NCBI GenBank assembly: GCA_964017145.1
Contig: OZ024851.1
Coordinates: 1,674,001 to 1,738,000 of the forward strand
Source of the DNA: Agrocybe praecox
Taxonomy: Eukaryota > Basidiomycota > Agaricomycetes > Agaricales > Agrocybaceae
Direction: 5' to 3'
Length of the DNA: 64,000 nt
In this document: in pieces, positions 22,709 to 33,995 of the stretch
Layout of the letters: the number at the start of each line of letters is the position of its first letter
How positions within the stretch are numbered: position 1 is the first letter of the stretch
Translations under genes and position numbers: made by a program
Notes under the pieces: model-generated
Databases searched by the model: none
The model's input: only the letters and a program-made list of their open reading frames with translations
What the model was told of the DNA's origin: nothing

Positions 22709-23101
22709 TCTGGTCATTTACTTATTCCAGCCGAAACACAGGTAGTACTTATGGGTAAAAGAAACTCAGGATATTTGAGTCCTGCAAACCAACGTTGTCA
22801 CTAATAGCTAAAAATACCCACCTAAATATCGACCAGCGGCTGACGCGAACGGGGTTTACTGAAAAAGTCCGGACATTAACATGATATGTGCTATATTTCC
22901 TCCATTCCATCCAGCCATACAAAACCATATTGTTTAGATTTCAATGCCTGACATCAAACCGACATTGTCTGACCTCCAAGGTATGATTGAAAGCCCCACC
23001 TGCTGCGCACACTGTTACTCCCATCGCTCTGAGACTTCTTGCCATCCTTAGTTCCACGATTATCCACGATACTCAGCTCAAGAAACCACCACTCATTTGA
23101 C

Positions 23102-23825
23102 ATGATGCGGTCGTTTCTTTTTATCTTGACATCTCTTGCGTTGTTTTCTATTACGTTCGCTCTCGCGATTCCACCCACATTCGCTTATCGGCATCCGGGC
23201 TCTCACTGGTCTCAGCCCAATCATGTTTCGTTGCGTTCAGTACATATCACTCAATTTTCACAGTCGATACATACATCCGATGCCTTTGCGGTCAAGCTAA
23301 AACATGGGATGTTGTCGAACAGAAGACGGCTAGAAAATATTTTGAGAGAGGGTTGGGAATATATTTCTCCGCTCAATAAACCTCAACGGTACGTTTCTCT
23401 ACCCCTGTCAATCGTTGTTGTTTAACTGAAGCATCACCGAAGTGATGATATATTCTACTTAAGGTTCATAGAAGATACAGCCTATATGTCCTCTCGAGAT
23501 CTTTTGCGGGAGCAAGTAGACCACGACGAGCTGGAGAACACACGTGTAGAAAGCAAAAACAAAACGTAAGTCACAAAATTTGCCTCTCAAATCTATCATA
23601 ACGACGCGCCGTGAAGTAGGGATATAGATGAAATATTGACCTTCGTAGAAACTAAGTTGACTGGCCTCCAACCGAGGTACGCATAGATCTCATTTAGCGT
23701 ATGCATACACACACTGATTATACGTTTTGTGAAAACGTAGTGAACGAAATGCAATTGCCAACAATTTGGAAAACTTCTGGAGACGAACGGCAGGCTCTGT
23801 AAGAACAAGTACAAAAAATACATAG
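23102..23825 (+). CDS. Secreted protein of unknown family, 176 residues (intact copy)
   Basis: Exons 23102-23388, 23464-23565, 23620-23676 and 23741-23825 join in frame. The first about 22 residues are a signal peptide (MMRSFLFILTSLALFSITFALA). The mature part is basic and helical with SDAFAVKLKHGMLSNRRRL, LREGWEYISP, YMSSRDLLREQV, ETKLTGLQPRSERNAIANNL and FWRRT. No cysteine is present, so there are no disulphides, and no enzyme motif was seen. An in-frame ATG 63 bp upstream exists, but the signal peptide starts at 23102. Copies at 35547 and 58096 are broken. Not recognised; the secreted location is the only firm inference. Confidence 0.65.
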
Positions 23826-24633
23826 TCAACAGTAAAATAGTTTCCTTACAATTTATACATGCAAATATTTATTTTTCGTGCCTTGAGTGTATTTTACCGT
23901 TAAATTCAAATATCTTGTACATCCCCCCTCAAAAAAGCATAATCAAAGGAAGGGATTTGTCTCAGACGGCGAAGCAACACAAAAAGAGCTATACGTCATA
24001 CATTGATGATCAATACTTTTGCGACGATGTGATCTCAGACCAGACGGAAACCAGGCAAACCCAGAACTCGAGAATCTATATAATATTATTGAAGATGCCC
24101 TCCGAGTGCATAAAAAACTTCTTGGTCTCCAAGGGCACACTGCAACGTTGGTTAGGCTGGAGGCATCCCTGCGCCGAGTCGTACCGTCGTTCGAGCCGGT
24201 GTGAGGAACCAAGCCGTCCTCGATGAGGCGGTTGAAATAGTAAAAGTGGTCGTGGAAGTAGACTGACTCCATGATTATCAGGTGGGTCATCTCTTTTCTG
24301 GGACTTTAAACACTGGTGAGTCGTGGCATCCGAGATCAATTGATTGTTTAGTCTTGGTGTCCTAGAGTCGTATATTGTTTATATATCATTGCGTATTTAT
24401 CTATTTATCTATTTTTCTCTTTTTCTCTTTAAATGAGTTCAAATTGAAGCGGCACTGTTTGCGAGCAACGCCACACATCGTAATAAAGCTTACCCCAATG
24501 CCGAAGCTGCTGAATTCAGTTATCACGTGTACTGTATGTAAAAACATTCTTATGTAAGTACCTAGAATAGGCATCCCGCGACCACCTGACAGGTGCGTTC
24601 ACAAAGGTTCGTTCTTCACCGGCACCATCATCC
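23826..24633. other. Intergenic, conserved between units, possible gene relic on minus strand
   Basis: The minus strand has a short frame with RLIEDGLVPHTGSNDGT (about 24290-24170) whose equivalents persist in units 2 (about 36770-36640) and 4 (about 59300-59180). No complete gene can be built. The rest is AT-rich. Confidence 0.4.
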
Positions 24634-25327
24634 ATGGCCCCCACTTATCGGACACCTCAGATCGACCTAGTTGCTTTTTTAGCACAACAAAATGCTACGA
24701 TTGACATCAAAGTCCACACCTGCGGAAATTCGACTCCCAATTTCTTCAAAGCCTTGATGAGCTACAAGAACAGGGTTGGAACAGGGCCATCGCTCTCCAT
24801 CGCTACCATCTCAAAACGTCGAAAATACCAGGCAGCGGAGAAGAAGAAAGCTTTAGAACGGATGCAGGCTGCTGAGGGGTAGACCAATTAATGCAAATTG
24901 AAAGAGATTGAACTCGTTGAGCGTATGTCAGGTCACTTATGATTCTCTACCTCTCATCGAGCCTTTTGATCTAGAGCTGGAACGAGAGAAAGAGGAGAGG
25001 AAGGCTGCAGAGCTAGAGGTTGCTGGATTCAAACGTCAGCATACATCACTTAGGGACAAGGTCGCTTCAGTGGAGGCCGATATCGAACAGTACCGGGCTC
25101 TAAGAGAGAATCTGTGGCGAGGTATGTCAGAGGATAATGCCTTTGGGAAACCATTGCTGACAATTGTTACCTAGAGAAGAACAAGGAAAGGACGACACTA
25201 AGCTCATTCAGCTCGCATATTTCTCCGGAAGCAAAGTCATGCGAAAAACCCCTGTGCTATTGAAGGAGCTTGTCGGACACCTCAATCATTCCCATTCACG
25301 AAGACACATCTCTCCTCCCACTGTTTA
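24634..25327 (+). pseudogene. Spc25-like kinetochore gene, truncated and interrupted (unit 1)
   Basis: Starts MAPTYRTPQIDL and continues with the coiled-coil pattern of fungal Spc25 (Ndc80 complex subunit): ATIDIKVHT, then after an intron LEREKEERKAAELEV, KRQHTSLRDKVASVEADIEQYRAL and EKNKERTTLSSF. An in-frame TAG (AAEG-stop, near 24880) and an insertion after SYKNR break exon 1. The C-terminal globular domain is missing; module R follows instead. The assignment is from remembered family texture and is supported by the separate C-terminal fragment at 54056. Confidence 0.6.
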
Positions 25328-26590
25328 GCGACTCTCAGGCCATTACATGCACATTAAATGCAGACGCTGACGGTGATAACGTCACGTTGCTCTTCGCGCT
25401 TATCGCTTACTCTCGCCTGCCTCGTCAAAATCATGATCACCCCAAACGTAAACAGGAACACGTCGAGTGATCATATGGGAGTTTGCCGCATTGGACACTT
25501 GACCTAGGGGGCTGGGCGGTGTTTGGACTTGGGGTGATTTATTCGGTGGTTGAGCGAACTTGGTCCCGGCGCTTTGTTGGTATGAGCTGAAGAGGGATAG
25601 TGAGGTTGGAAGGACGGGTTGAGGAGGCGGATGTTTAGGTCATTTTTGGGAGGAAGAGTCACGGTGAAGAGTGGTGCATCAACGTTTCAACTCATCTATG
25701 CTGGATACTTAGGCTGGCGCCTTCAAATTGAACGCTACGTTTACCTACACCACCAATTAAAAGCATCAAAGATATCATGGCCCTCCTCCTTTTCTTCCCT
25801 GCGGCAACAAGTTGCGTAATAATACAACCCTCCCATGTGTCCCCTTCTCCTACCTATAGCCCACTTCGAGGTTCGAGGTTCAAACCTCTATCCCTGTTGG
25901 CAACATCACATTCAGGTCCAATACGGAAGCGTACGTTGATATATTCCAGTACCTCCTCTTTCCTACCTATCTCTCTCGTCCATTCTACCATCGACAAGGT
26001 AATCCCTATCATCACCACCACCGCCAGGAGCATGAACACTAAGCGAACATCAATTACGCGCGGAAACCCCAAGGCACAAACGCACCGTCTCCCTGGCAAG
26101 GGTGGTTGTGGATCTATTGTACTTCTCAGAGTCAGAGAACTTGGCTTACGCTGACGGTACGTCTTCTGTCATATTCCCGAAGTTGAATTGTAACCAAAGT
26201 TTACATAGACAGGCGGGAAGATGAAAGACAGTCTTCGGTCGAGAATATCTGTTGTCAGCCATCCAAATTGTGACCGGATGTTCTAGGTGTTCTCAAGGTG
26301 TTTGGGCCTCGTGCGCTTTATTAAGCTGCGTGGGCGATGTTTGGTCTCTGGACCTCCGTTCTTTTACTCTTGTTGCTGTCGCTCATCAGCTTCACCGCCA
26401 TCACCATCTCTGGTTCCCCTCCCTTGTCTTCCATAGACACTTTACGTTCACGTTGAACGTTGACGCTGGTATATTAATCGCACCTCTTTGTGACTGCCGC
26501 TTATTCTTGCCTGCCTCTCGTCATAACATGAACCGTTTACTGGTTTTCCGGGACGCATTGGCGCCATTGCAGAAGCTAGCCTGAAGAAGG
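25290..26590 (+). repeat. Module R, copy 1
   Basis: Begins directly after the Spc25-like coiled-coil exon and ends before the NACHT 3' flank. Landmarks shared with the other R copies are the word TGCACATTAAATGCAGACGC near 25350, GGGGGCTGGGCGGTGTTTGG near 25508, CACTTCGAGGTTCGA near 25860 and GAGTCAGAGAACTTGGCTTA near 26127, then a GTACGT donor and CATTGCAGAAGCTAGCCTGA near the end. Several short frames recur across copies (for example RISVVSHPNFDRMF), but frames shift between copies. It looks like the relic of a multi-exon gene, homologous to module S. Confidence 0.65.
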
Positions 26591-26975
26591 ATTATGATAT
26601 ATATATAGTTTTTTTTGCGCATGTACACCTGTTCGACTGTGTAATAGATGTTTATTGGATGCACAAAACGACTTGAGCTCTAAGCTCTGAGCAACATTCT
26701 TTTTTTTATGTGTCGCATTAACCTCACCGTGGGTAATGTACCCACATAGACCTGTAGTACTCAACTAAAAAGTAACGGCTCAATAGTAAATTCTCCCCTT
26801 TTTTTGGCGGGGTACATGGGCTTAATTCCCGGTTAAGCCCAATCGTCGGACTGCGGAAATGATAGAATTAGTTGCTCGCGCTGCAGAAATAATTTACAAA
26901 ACTGCGCAAAATCAAAATAGCACTAGTCAAAATATAGTTTCTACTATGTAGCGGTTTCTATGATTTATATGAGTT
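26591..26975. other. 3' flank of NACHT copy A with a tRNA-like B-box relic
   Basis: Around 26771-26839 a GGCTCAATAGT element is followed, about 45 bp on, by GGGCTTAATTCCCGGTTAAGCC. Equivalents at 39441, 48258 and 61851 vary; in the last, the second element is GGTTCAATTCC, a match to the pol III B box. No cloverleaf can be folded convincingly. Confidence 0.35.
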
Positions 26976-29464
26976 CTACGAGCCTGTGACTCGGTCCAGG
27001 TAATTCTTCATCTCTTGATGTACGAGAGCTCCGCGCCTAGGAAATCCGTCCATAATTCGTTCGAAAGGTTCCGCCATTTCCTTTTTACATTGTCGAACGA
27101 GTTGTTCAGAAAATCCGGCTCGAGGAAGGAAGAAGACTATATAGCCGAGAAGCAGAAAGTTCATTTTGCTCTCATAATCTGAGGTGGTGTCGTTTAATGT
27201 CCATTGGTCATTGTCAAAGCTCAGTGCGTCCAACATCTTATCTTCGTCCATGTACGAAACATGCAAGTCCTTCTTGAAGCAATGTAAGGCTGCCTCTGCA
27301 TAGGCAGACGGGTCTATAGCGTGTCTGTCTGACTGGTCTGAGTGCTGTAGAAAGCGCACGAAATACCGCAAATAGTGAACTTTTCCGTTGTCGAGCGTGA
27401 AGGATTTAAAAAGATGGAGGGTATCATAACGATTCTTTGTCTTGTCGAAATGTGACAGTCTCTCGTCTGCCTTGCCGAATGTCAGTCCACTGTCGGAAGT
27501 GATTGGTATACACATGTCTTCCCCCAGGTGACATGCGACACATAAGAACAGGCTCCACCTGTTGTCCTCGTAATAGTACGGTAGCTCGTCCAAAAATACC
27601 TGTTCCACATATTCTTGATGCTTTTTCTCTATTACAGCCCAGCGTTCATCCAGAGAGACCTGCGCGGAATATTAAGCACTTTAATATCAAATGAAGATTT
27701 CTTCCTCACCATGCGTGCACCGAATGGAAGCCAGAACCAAAATACAAATTTTCGGAAGTCCATAAAAGGCGAATACACATTACTGCTCCTGTGGATTTCT
27801 ATTTCCCTCAATATAGCGTCCAAAAATGAAACCTCCTCAGCAATATTGATTAGCGAAGTTGAGCTCTGGCAATACGGAAGTTCCCTTGTAATGAAGCTCT
27901 CAAAGATGTCAACTCGATTGCACACAGGATCTGTGAGAATTTAGTTCGAGATGTTCAACAATTTCTGGGAAAACTCTTACCTTTGATCACATATCGAATT
28001 ATATCTGCAATATGCTCTGATCTGTAGGCATCAATGTCAAGGAAATAGTCTCTGGACCTCATGGGGTCAAGAAGGAAGTCATAAAGTGAAGCGTGTAGGA
28101 TTTTCACAACCTCTATTTCTCTCTGCAGCATCCAAGAGAAAACCTTCTCAATAGAGACAATGGGCCCTAGATCACAGACTAAAATCTCGAGTTCCCCTGG
28201 TTCCAATGACATAAATGAAGGTATGTCCAATCCATTGTCAAAATCGAATATGCGATGTGAGATGATACTAAACATATATAAAACACGCGCCCGGTCTGCG
28301 GCGGACTCCAGGATCATTCTATATAGCACATCAAGTTGTGTAAAGGGCAAGTCGCCTTGAGCTGGTCGTAGATTATTCACAGCATCAAGGCGGTGATCGG
28401 GCCGATGCCTGGTGGATTGGCAATAGCGAAGTACCGTTGCTGCATAAATGAATTGCCCGGACGACTTTCTGACAATTTCTTCCCGAATTTCGTCGGATGG
28501 CCAAGAAGCAGGGATTAGGTGTTTAAATGGATGATTTTTTGTGATTTCCTCGAAACCGTCGCTGAGAAATGTGCGAATATCATTGTCGGGATGGAATGTG
28601 TCGTCAAGGTAAAGTCGTGAAAATAGCCCTTCAATTTCGTTCGACTTGAATGCCAGATTTATCTCATGTTCAGGACGACTGGCGATGAGGAAGAGAATAG
28701 GTAGGCCGAATTTTCGAATTGGGTTTGCAATCATTCTTAGAATCGTGGCCTGCACACCCTTGTCACCACATTCGTCAAGACCATCTATGACGATGACCTG
28801 CCAGAAGTCCCAAAGCGACAAAGCTCCGGAATAATAGACATTGTAAAGTGGGTTGATCACTAGACGGGTAAATTGATGCTCTATTCCCTTCGTCAAAATT
28901 AAGGGGTCTGCCTCAATCGTGAAGAGTATCTCGCTTCGAGTGGCCGGGATTTTCTGGTAGATCTGGTATGCAATTGTTGCTACGAACGCGCCTGCGTGGT
29001 TCCTTGTTCCATCGGATCTCCAGAAAATGAAAGTCGCGAGAACTAGCTCGTTAAGAAGACACATCTCGATGAATGATTGTGTGATGGCTGATTTTCCTGC
29101 TCCTGCTGCGCCGGTGAGCCACATGATGTATTTGTCCCAGGTGTCCCTGTCGCAACGTCGCGCCCAGTTCATGATTTTCTCCAGCACAGCAGTACGCGTA
29201 TTGACATGGCATTTAGGACGGTCGAACTGGGCACCAGAGTCGTGAAATGCATTTGGTGCTGTAGCCTGCCTCAGGATATCGAATGACCCTAGTACAGATA
29301 GTTAGAATCTAGATCCCTTTGATAGAATGTACCTCGAATCTTTATTACTCGCATTTTCGTCCGTCACTTGCCCCATTATGCTGGTTAAATGTACCACCGG
29401 CCACGAAAATGTTTTGGCCAGATATAAGGTGATTATTGGTGATGACACGCTGATTGTCGTCCAT
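26976..29464 (-). CDS. NACHT-domain STAND NTPase (NLR-like), copy A
   Basis: Exons 29368-29464, 27981-29288, 27710-27930 and 26976-27659 join in phase to 769 residues. The N-terminus (MDDNQRVITNNHLISG then FVAGGTFNQHNG) carries the short GGTF segment typical of mushroom NACHT proteins. Next come FDRPKCHVNTR and the P-loop LTGAAGAGKSAI (Walker A). Walker B is VIVIDGLDECGD, followed by ILFLIASRPEHEI (sensor-like). Helical parts after that include SSGQFIYAATVLRYC and LEILVCDLGPIVSIEKVF. The C-terminal exons (SLDERWAVIEKKHQEYVEQVF, SDRHAI, FLPRAGFSEQLV) show no WD, ANK or TPR repeats. STAND proteins are ligand-triggered switches, often of non-self recognition. The start ATG at 29464 is chosen because the same position opens copies B and C. 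Confidence 0.85.
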
Positions 29465-29848
29465 CCCTACTGCGAACCCAAGATTCGAGAGAAAAGCAAC
29501 AATTCGGATCCTGGATGCTCGCTGATGAGGGAAAGAAAACAGCAAGTCGCGGCAGCCGTCATTCAAACCCTCGAAGCCCTATATATACATACAAGCCATA
29601 TGTGCATTGGCCACGCAGCATATCTTCACTTGCCAAAGGATCTCAAAGCTGTTCGTTGACATAGCCTTTATGTGAGGTGGTGTGTTGTATATTTGGGTAC
29701 CCATTACTTTCTGCCGCCATTTAATAATGGAGAAAATACAGCCAGAGCATGAATACCACAGCCATGAGAACATGTTACTTATAGAAAACTGCTGAGGTGA
29801 TGGGAAAAAACCGGCCCCAGTTAGTTAACGAAGGAGTCGGTGTTGATT
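29465..29848. other. Upstream region of NACHT copy A, shared by all units
   Basis: Presumed promoter of the minus-strand NACHT gene, kept near 42174-42555 and 50966-51331. Ends at GGAGTCGGTGTTGA, the insertion point of the next element. Confidence 0.6.
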
Positions 29849-30486
29849 GCGAGCGTAGCGAGCAACTCAGTGGTATGAGGGGTCCGGCCGAACACTTCCC
29901 TCGAACAATCAAAGCCAAAGTTTAGATACCAGAATCCTCAGACTGATGCAGCGATGCCGCTTTTCTGTAGGCGATTCCTCAATGATTTTGACGACTAATG
30001 TACCTTTTAGCCTTTAAAACCATCATACAACTATTGTTTTTTGTGTACCTAACAAAAAAAAATGCGTCTTACTTCTCTCTTTGGCCCTGTTTTTACAACT
30101 TTCGGGAAAACACGGCCACTTCGCAGCCTCTTGCCGCGCCATCTTTTTGAAATTGTCAGACCAGCAACTCATCCAGTTTTGTCCCTTCAGCACATAAGTT
30201 GTGTATTATGGTATTATGTATGACATGATACACATTTTGGGAAAAATAAATAAGGCCGTGCTCGCTCTTCTGCGTCCTCGAATTATAGAGCCAGCCTCTA
30301 GCTGGGGTGGCGAGTCATCACTCGGCAGTCAGGCCTTCAAGCAAGTCCAAGCTTCGGCTTCAGGCCTTCAGGTCGCGCTTACCGTCGGCTTCTGAATTAC
30401 GATGCCAGCGCTATCAGATGTACAATGCGCTCCAGCTAGGATGACGAAGCGAGCCTTCCTCCGCCCTGCGGCGGACCTTTACCTAG
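29849..30486. mobile_element. Non-autonomous Helitron-like element, 638 bp
   Basis: Units 2 and 3 have the uninterrupted site GTGTTGATAAATTTAGAA (about 42547 and 51322). Here 638 bp lie exactly between the A and the T of GTTGA/TAAATTT, without target duplication. The 3' end is CTAG (fits CTRR). Ten to twelve bases before the end is a perfect 6-bp hairpin, TCCGCC-CTGC-GGCGGA (30460-30475). These three points are the defining Helitron 3' features. The 5' end reads TTGCGAGCGTAGCGAGC and not the canonical TC, so the family is non-canonical or the left tip has changed. No RepHel open frame is inside, hence non-autonomous. Confidence 0.75.
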
Positions 30487-32297
30487 TAAATTTAGAATAC
30501 GAAGCTCCGACAGGAGACGGCACGATATCGGCTGTGGTTTGCTTTCTGGTATCAATCTAGCTATGCACATATATACCTCATGATCACGCTATACAAGTGT
30601 CCACTCATATCATTCGCATTCACGAAGATATAGACGACCTCCCCTCCGTCCTCGTTTAACCTCTGTGCATTTCTTTTCCTTTTCGTCCGGATCCGCGGCC
30701 CACCTTCGACAATCTCGTTACTTCCACCGCTCAGCGACCCTCAGGCTACTACGTGCTGCACATCAAGTACAGACGCTGATGTTGGTATATCACCTTGGAT
30801 GTCACCCTCACATTTCTCTTCGCGCCTGCCTCTTGCCAATCACTACCGCCCGACGATTGATATCAGGAACGGCCGCGCATTTGTCGTCGTCATCTTCATC
30901 CTCGTCTCCATACGTCAATAATCCACCCCGATGGAAGAAGAATACCTATATAAATCAACTTCATCTCTGCCATCATTTTTCTTATACAGCTCATCGTAAT
31001 GAGCCGCTATTCACATTGGCACGACGCTCTCGATAAGCCCTTATCATCCCTCGCGAGTCTCAGGGATGCGGCATTATTATTTGGTGCAACACATGTGTTT
31101 TTCTTCGTCGCTCCGCTGTTGAAGCCCGCCGAGGGAGGGGAACCATATGAAAGCTCATCATACTGGACATGCGGTTGCGGGATGGGCGGTGTTTGGGCTT
31201 GGGACGGTTCATCGAGTCCTTTGGGCCAAGGCTTGCCCGAGCGTTGGAGGTTATGCGTTGAGGGCGACCGGTTGAGGATATAGATATTTGGAAATTAGGT
31301 CCACCCTTTAACAGCACCGGCCAACATCCATCCATCTATCTGTGTGGTCATCTTTTGAAAGAATGATACCACCCTTCTTTCTTCCTTTTTCACGACGAGA
31401 CGTATGCGCCCTTGTTTGTGGTCCTAATATCCCATTATCCTCGTCATTGTTGGTATCTACTACCCGCCTTCGATTCTCTCCTCTCTCTCCTCTTACTCTC
31501 GTATCCGCTTAGCCCGCTGCTTCCTCTTCTGGCCTGGCCTGCCTTTGTTGGCCACTACCGTCATTACCTTTCACCGTCGCAAGCAAGACCACCGCTGTCA
31601 CTCTCACTACCACCTCCATGGACACGAATACCACGGACGCTCGGCTCTCCTTGTTTCGAAACAAACGTTTGACACCACACATTAAAAAAGTATTGATATC
31701 ATTGTCTTTATTGCTTGCGCATTTTTACGCTGGTTTGCCTCCTGCTATATATGGATAGGATAAAAACGATCGTCAAGCTCGCTGTATATGTATGTACTAG
31801 AAGTGTATTTATTTATATATATTCTTTCTTCCCTTCCTTTATTTTCGCTTGTATCTTCTCCCTTCTGGCACCAGCGAATCATATACGTATGTGTATCACC
31901 GCGACGAATTCGCCCTATCACCCGTCCTCCGCTGAGCACGAGCACATTCTACGTGCGTACCGAGGACGTTACGCCATTGGGCTCAGGGATGATACAAATG
32001 ATCGATCTCGTTCGTGATTTGAACACTTATACGACCTCTTTCCATTTCACCTTCTTGCACTTCCCCTACTCTCTGTCGGGATCGACGATTCGCCATCCCC
32101 ACTGTCATCACTTTGTGTTCCTTGTTCTCCTATCTGTTCCGCGACCCTCACGACTCCGGACTCACGTTTAACACGCGGACGTCGGTATATCATTTTTAAT
32201 GACATCTTTACGTTCCTCTTGCAGGCACCACTCACTTTTGCCTACCTCTCGTCAATACCGCTATCGCAATCAACATCAACGGGAACCATTATCACAA
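30487..32297 (+). repeat. Module S, copy 1 (truncated at its right end)
   Basis: Landmarks common to all S copies: GAAGCTCCGACAGGAGACGG near 30500, CATTCACGAAGATATAGACG near 30620, and a frame from 30999 (MSRYSHWHDALDKP...FFFVAPLLKPAEGGEPYESS then CGMGGVWAWDGSSSPLG). A T-rich run before 31870 and an exon-like stretch after GTTCCTCTTGCAG near 32225 follow. It breaks off at 32297 in ACCATTATCAC, where unit 2 begins. It has the same overall order of motifs as module R, so the two are old paralogues. The 30999-31283 frame is the best-preserved coding piece, yet no family is recognised. Confidence 0.6.
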
Positions 32298-33522
32298 AAC
32301 CTATATCTCACGCGACAAAGAACTTTTTAGAATGGTGAGTTATCAGGGTGCGGGGAATCACTGCGATGAGCTGATGACAATCCTGTCGGATAGGTTATCT
32401 ACTCAACCCCCAGGACCTGTTATACTTATGGGTCACTCCATGGGCGGTTTACTTGCAGCGCATGCAGCAACCGACCTGTCAAATAATCCAGGAGGAAGAC
32501 CGAAGCGTATCGTTGGAGTTGTAGCCTTCGATGCTCCGTTTCTCGGCATGCATCCCCACGTAGTTGTCAGTGGAATTGCATCTCTGCTTCCCAAGGAAAG
32601 CGAGAAGAAAGTAAAATCGGAGAAATCTATGAACCAGCATCCCGGTGTCAACGTTGTTGATCAAGGGGTCCCTGACGATTGGGAAGCATTCAAAAAGCAA
32701 ACCAATAGTAAGTGAAATATTCTCTTAATATTATTACGTTCCAACATCTTTCAGTACACGCTAGAAATCCCCATATTCCTCTGAAGCGTCCAATCTCGGC
32801 GTCGTGCCTCAAATTCGTTCCCTCCCCTCATCTCCCTCCTTCATGGATCGTGCCGTGGCCTACATCCCCGCCGATGATCCAGTGGTCAAATGACTGCGTA
32901 AACACGCTGATGACCCCTTTTCTGCCGGGAAACGCTGGATAACAGAGAGGTTCCAATTCGGATCGTGTATGTTCGACCCTGGGGACCTGAAGCGTCGATA
33001 TAGCCTGCTTGTGAACTGGGGAATTGGTGGGGGGCTGTGGGTCAATTACTGGACCACAACGGTGCCGACAATTGAACACCGAATCCCAGCTGGCTCCAGC
33101 GACCACATCGCTGTGGGGCCTTCTTCTGCCGAAGACTTGCGCACAATGGATGCATCACCAAAGACTCCTCCTGAAAAAAAAACAAAGAAAAGTTTCAAAA
33201 ACAAGACGAAAAACGCATCAAGAAAGAGGAGGAAAAGGCGCGAAAACAAGAACAAAGGCAGGCAAAGTCGGAAGACAAACGAATCCGAAAAGAAGAAGCG
33301 CTGAAGGAGAAGAAGGAACGATCTGTGCACCATTTTGCAATTTTACCAGATGGGATAGCGCAATACCTAGGTGGCATGGAAAAATGGGAGAATGTGCCGA
33401 TCGCGGGAGTCGCAGACGAGGTTGGCGCACACACTGGATTGTTTATACCTGAACAGAATTTGCAGTATCAAGCGTTGCTCGAGAGAGTGGCCACCAAGGT
33501 TATCGGCTGGTGTGCTACCTAG
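32298..33522 (+). pseudogene. Hydrolase copy B, 5'-truncated with nonsense mutation
   Basis: Starts inside the third exon of the reference gene and keeps the GxSxG elbow (GHSMGG near 32430). In the last exon the conserved VVKWLRKH reads VVK-stop: TGG has become TGA at 32891-32893. The Lys/Glu linker also has a shifted frame around 33170-33310. The catalytic-histidine segment GAHTGLF is still readable near 33430. It cannot encode an active enzyme. Confidence 0.85.
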
Positions 33523-33995
33523 CTTGGAACAAATGTGCGGCTTGCTATTACGTCCACAATACCACACTCTACCATCTTCTGAATCCTATGTACTAAAACA
33601 CTGCAATTTTAACTCACATATCTTTATCCCCCTTCGACAAAGGTTATCCCATTTCGCGCAATATTCTTTCTTGGAAATGTTATGGAACATAGTTTTAAGG
33701 AGTAATAGATGCGTGTACCTTGTCAAGCAAAAATATCACTTTCTTTGCTGTAGCCTCCGCTGAAATTAGCATGTTGCAAATGGCCCAATCTCACTTGCTG
33801 AAGCGCGTCCCTCGAAAAGATGCACATTCAAAAAGGTGGTAAGATGACGGATTGTGTCAGTGACGCGTGTTATTATGGTCTCCGCAATAGCAGAGAGGGT
33901 CATTGAAATCTCTCAGTTGCGAGGAGCTAAAGATTTTAACCTTCATAGCGAGAGTAGCCCGACAGAGAATGAAAAAAATTATGAATAAATACAAG

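Larger units (their letters stand above)
17817..32297. repeat. Segmental duplication, macro-unit 1 (most complete)
   Basis: Order: hydrolase, cis-prenyltransferase (minus), secreted protein, Spc25-like fragment, module R, NACHT gene (minus), module S. The same order recurs, with deletions, from 32298, from about 45520 and from 56784. Near-identity runs through introns and intergenic DNA (for example 17817-18240 against 56784-57200), so these are recent segmental copies and not only gene paralogues. This unit is used as the reference for the copy comparisons in the other entries. Confidence 0.9.

Noticed and set aside
30487..32297. LTR of a retrotransposon (module S bordering the units)
   Set aside because: No TG...CA ends, primer-binding site or reverse transcriptase; module S carries exon-like parts instead.
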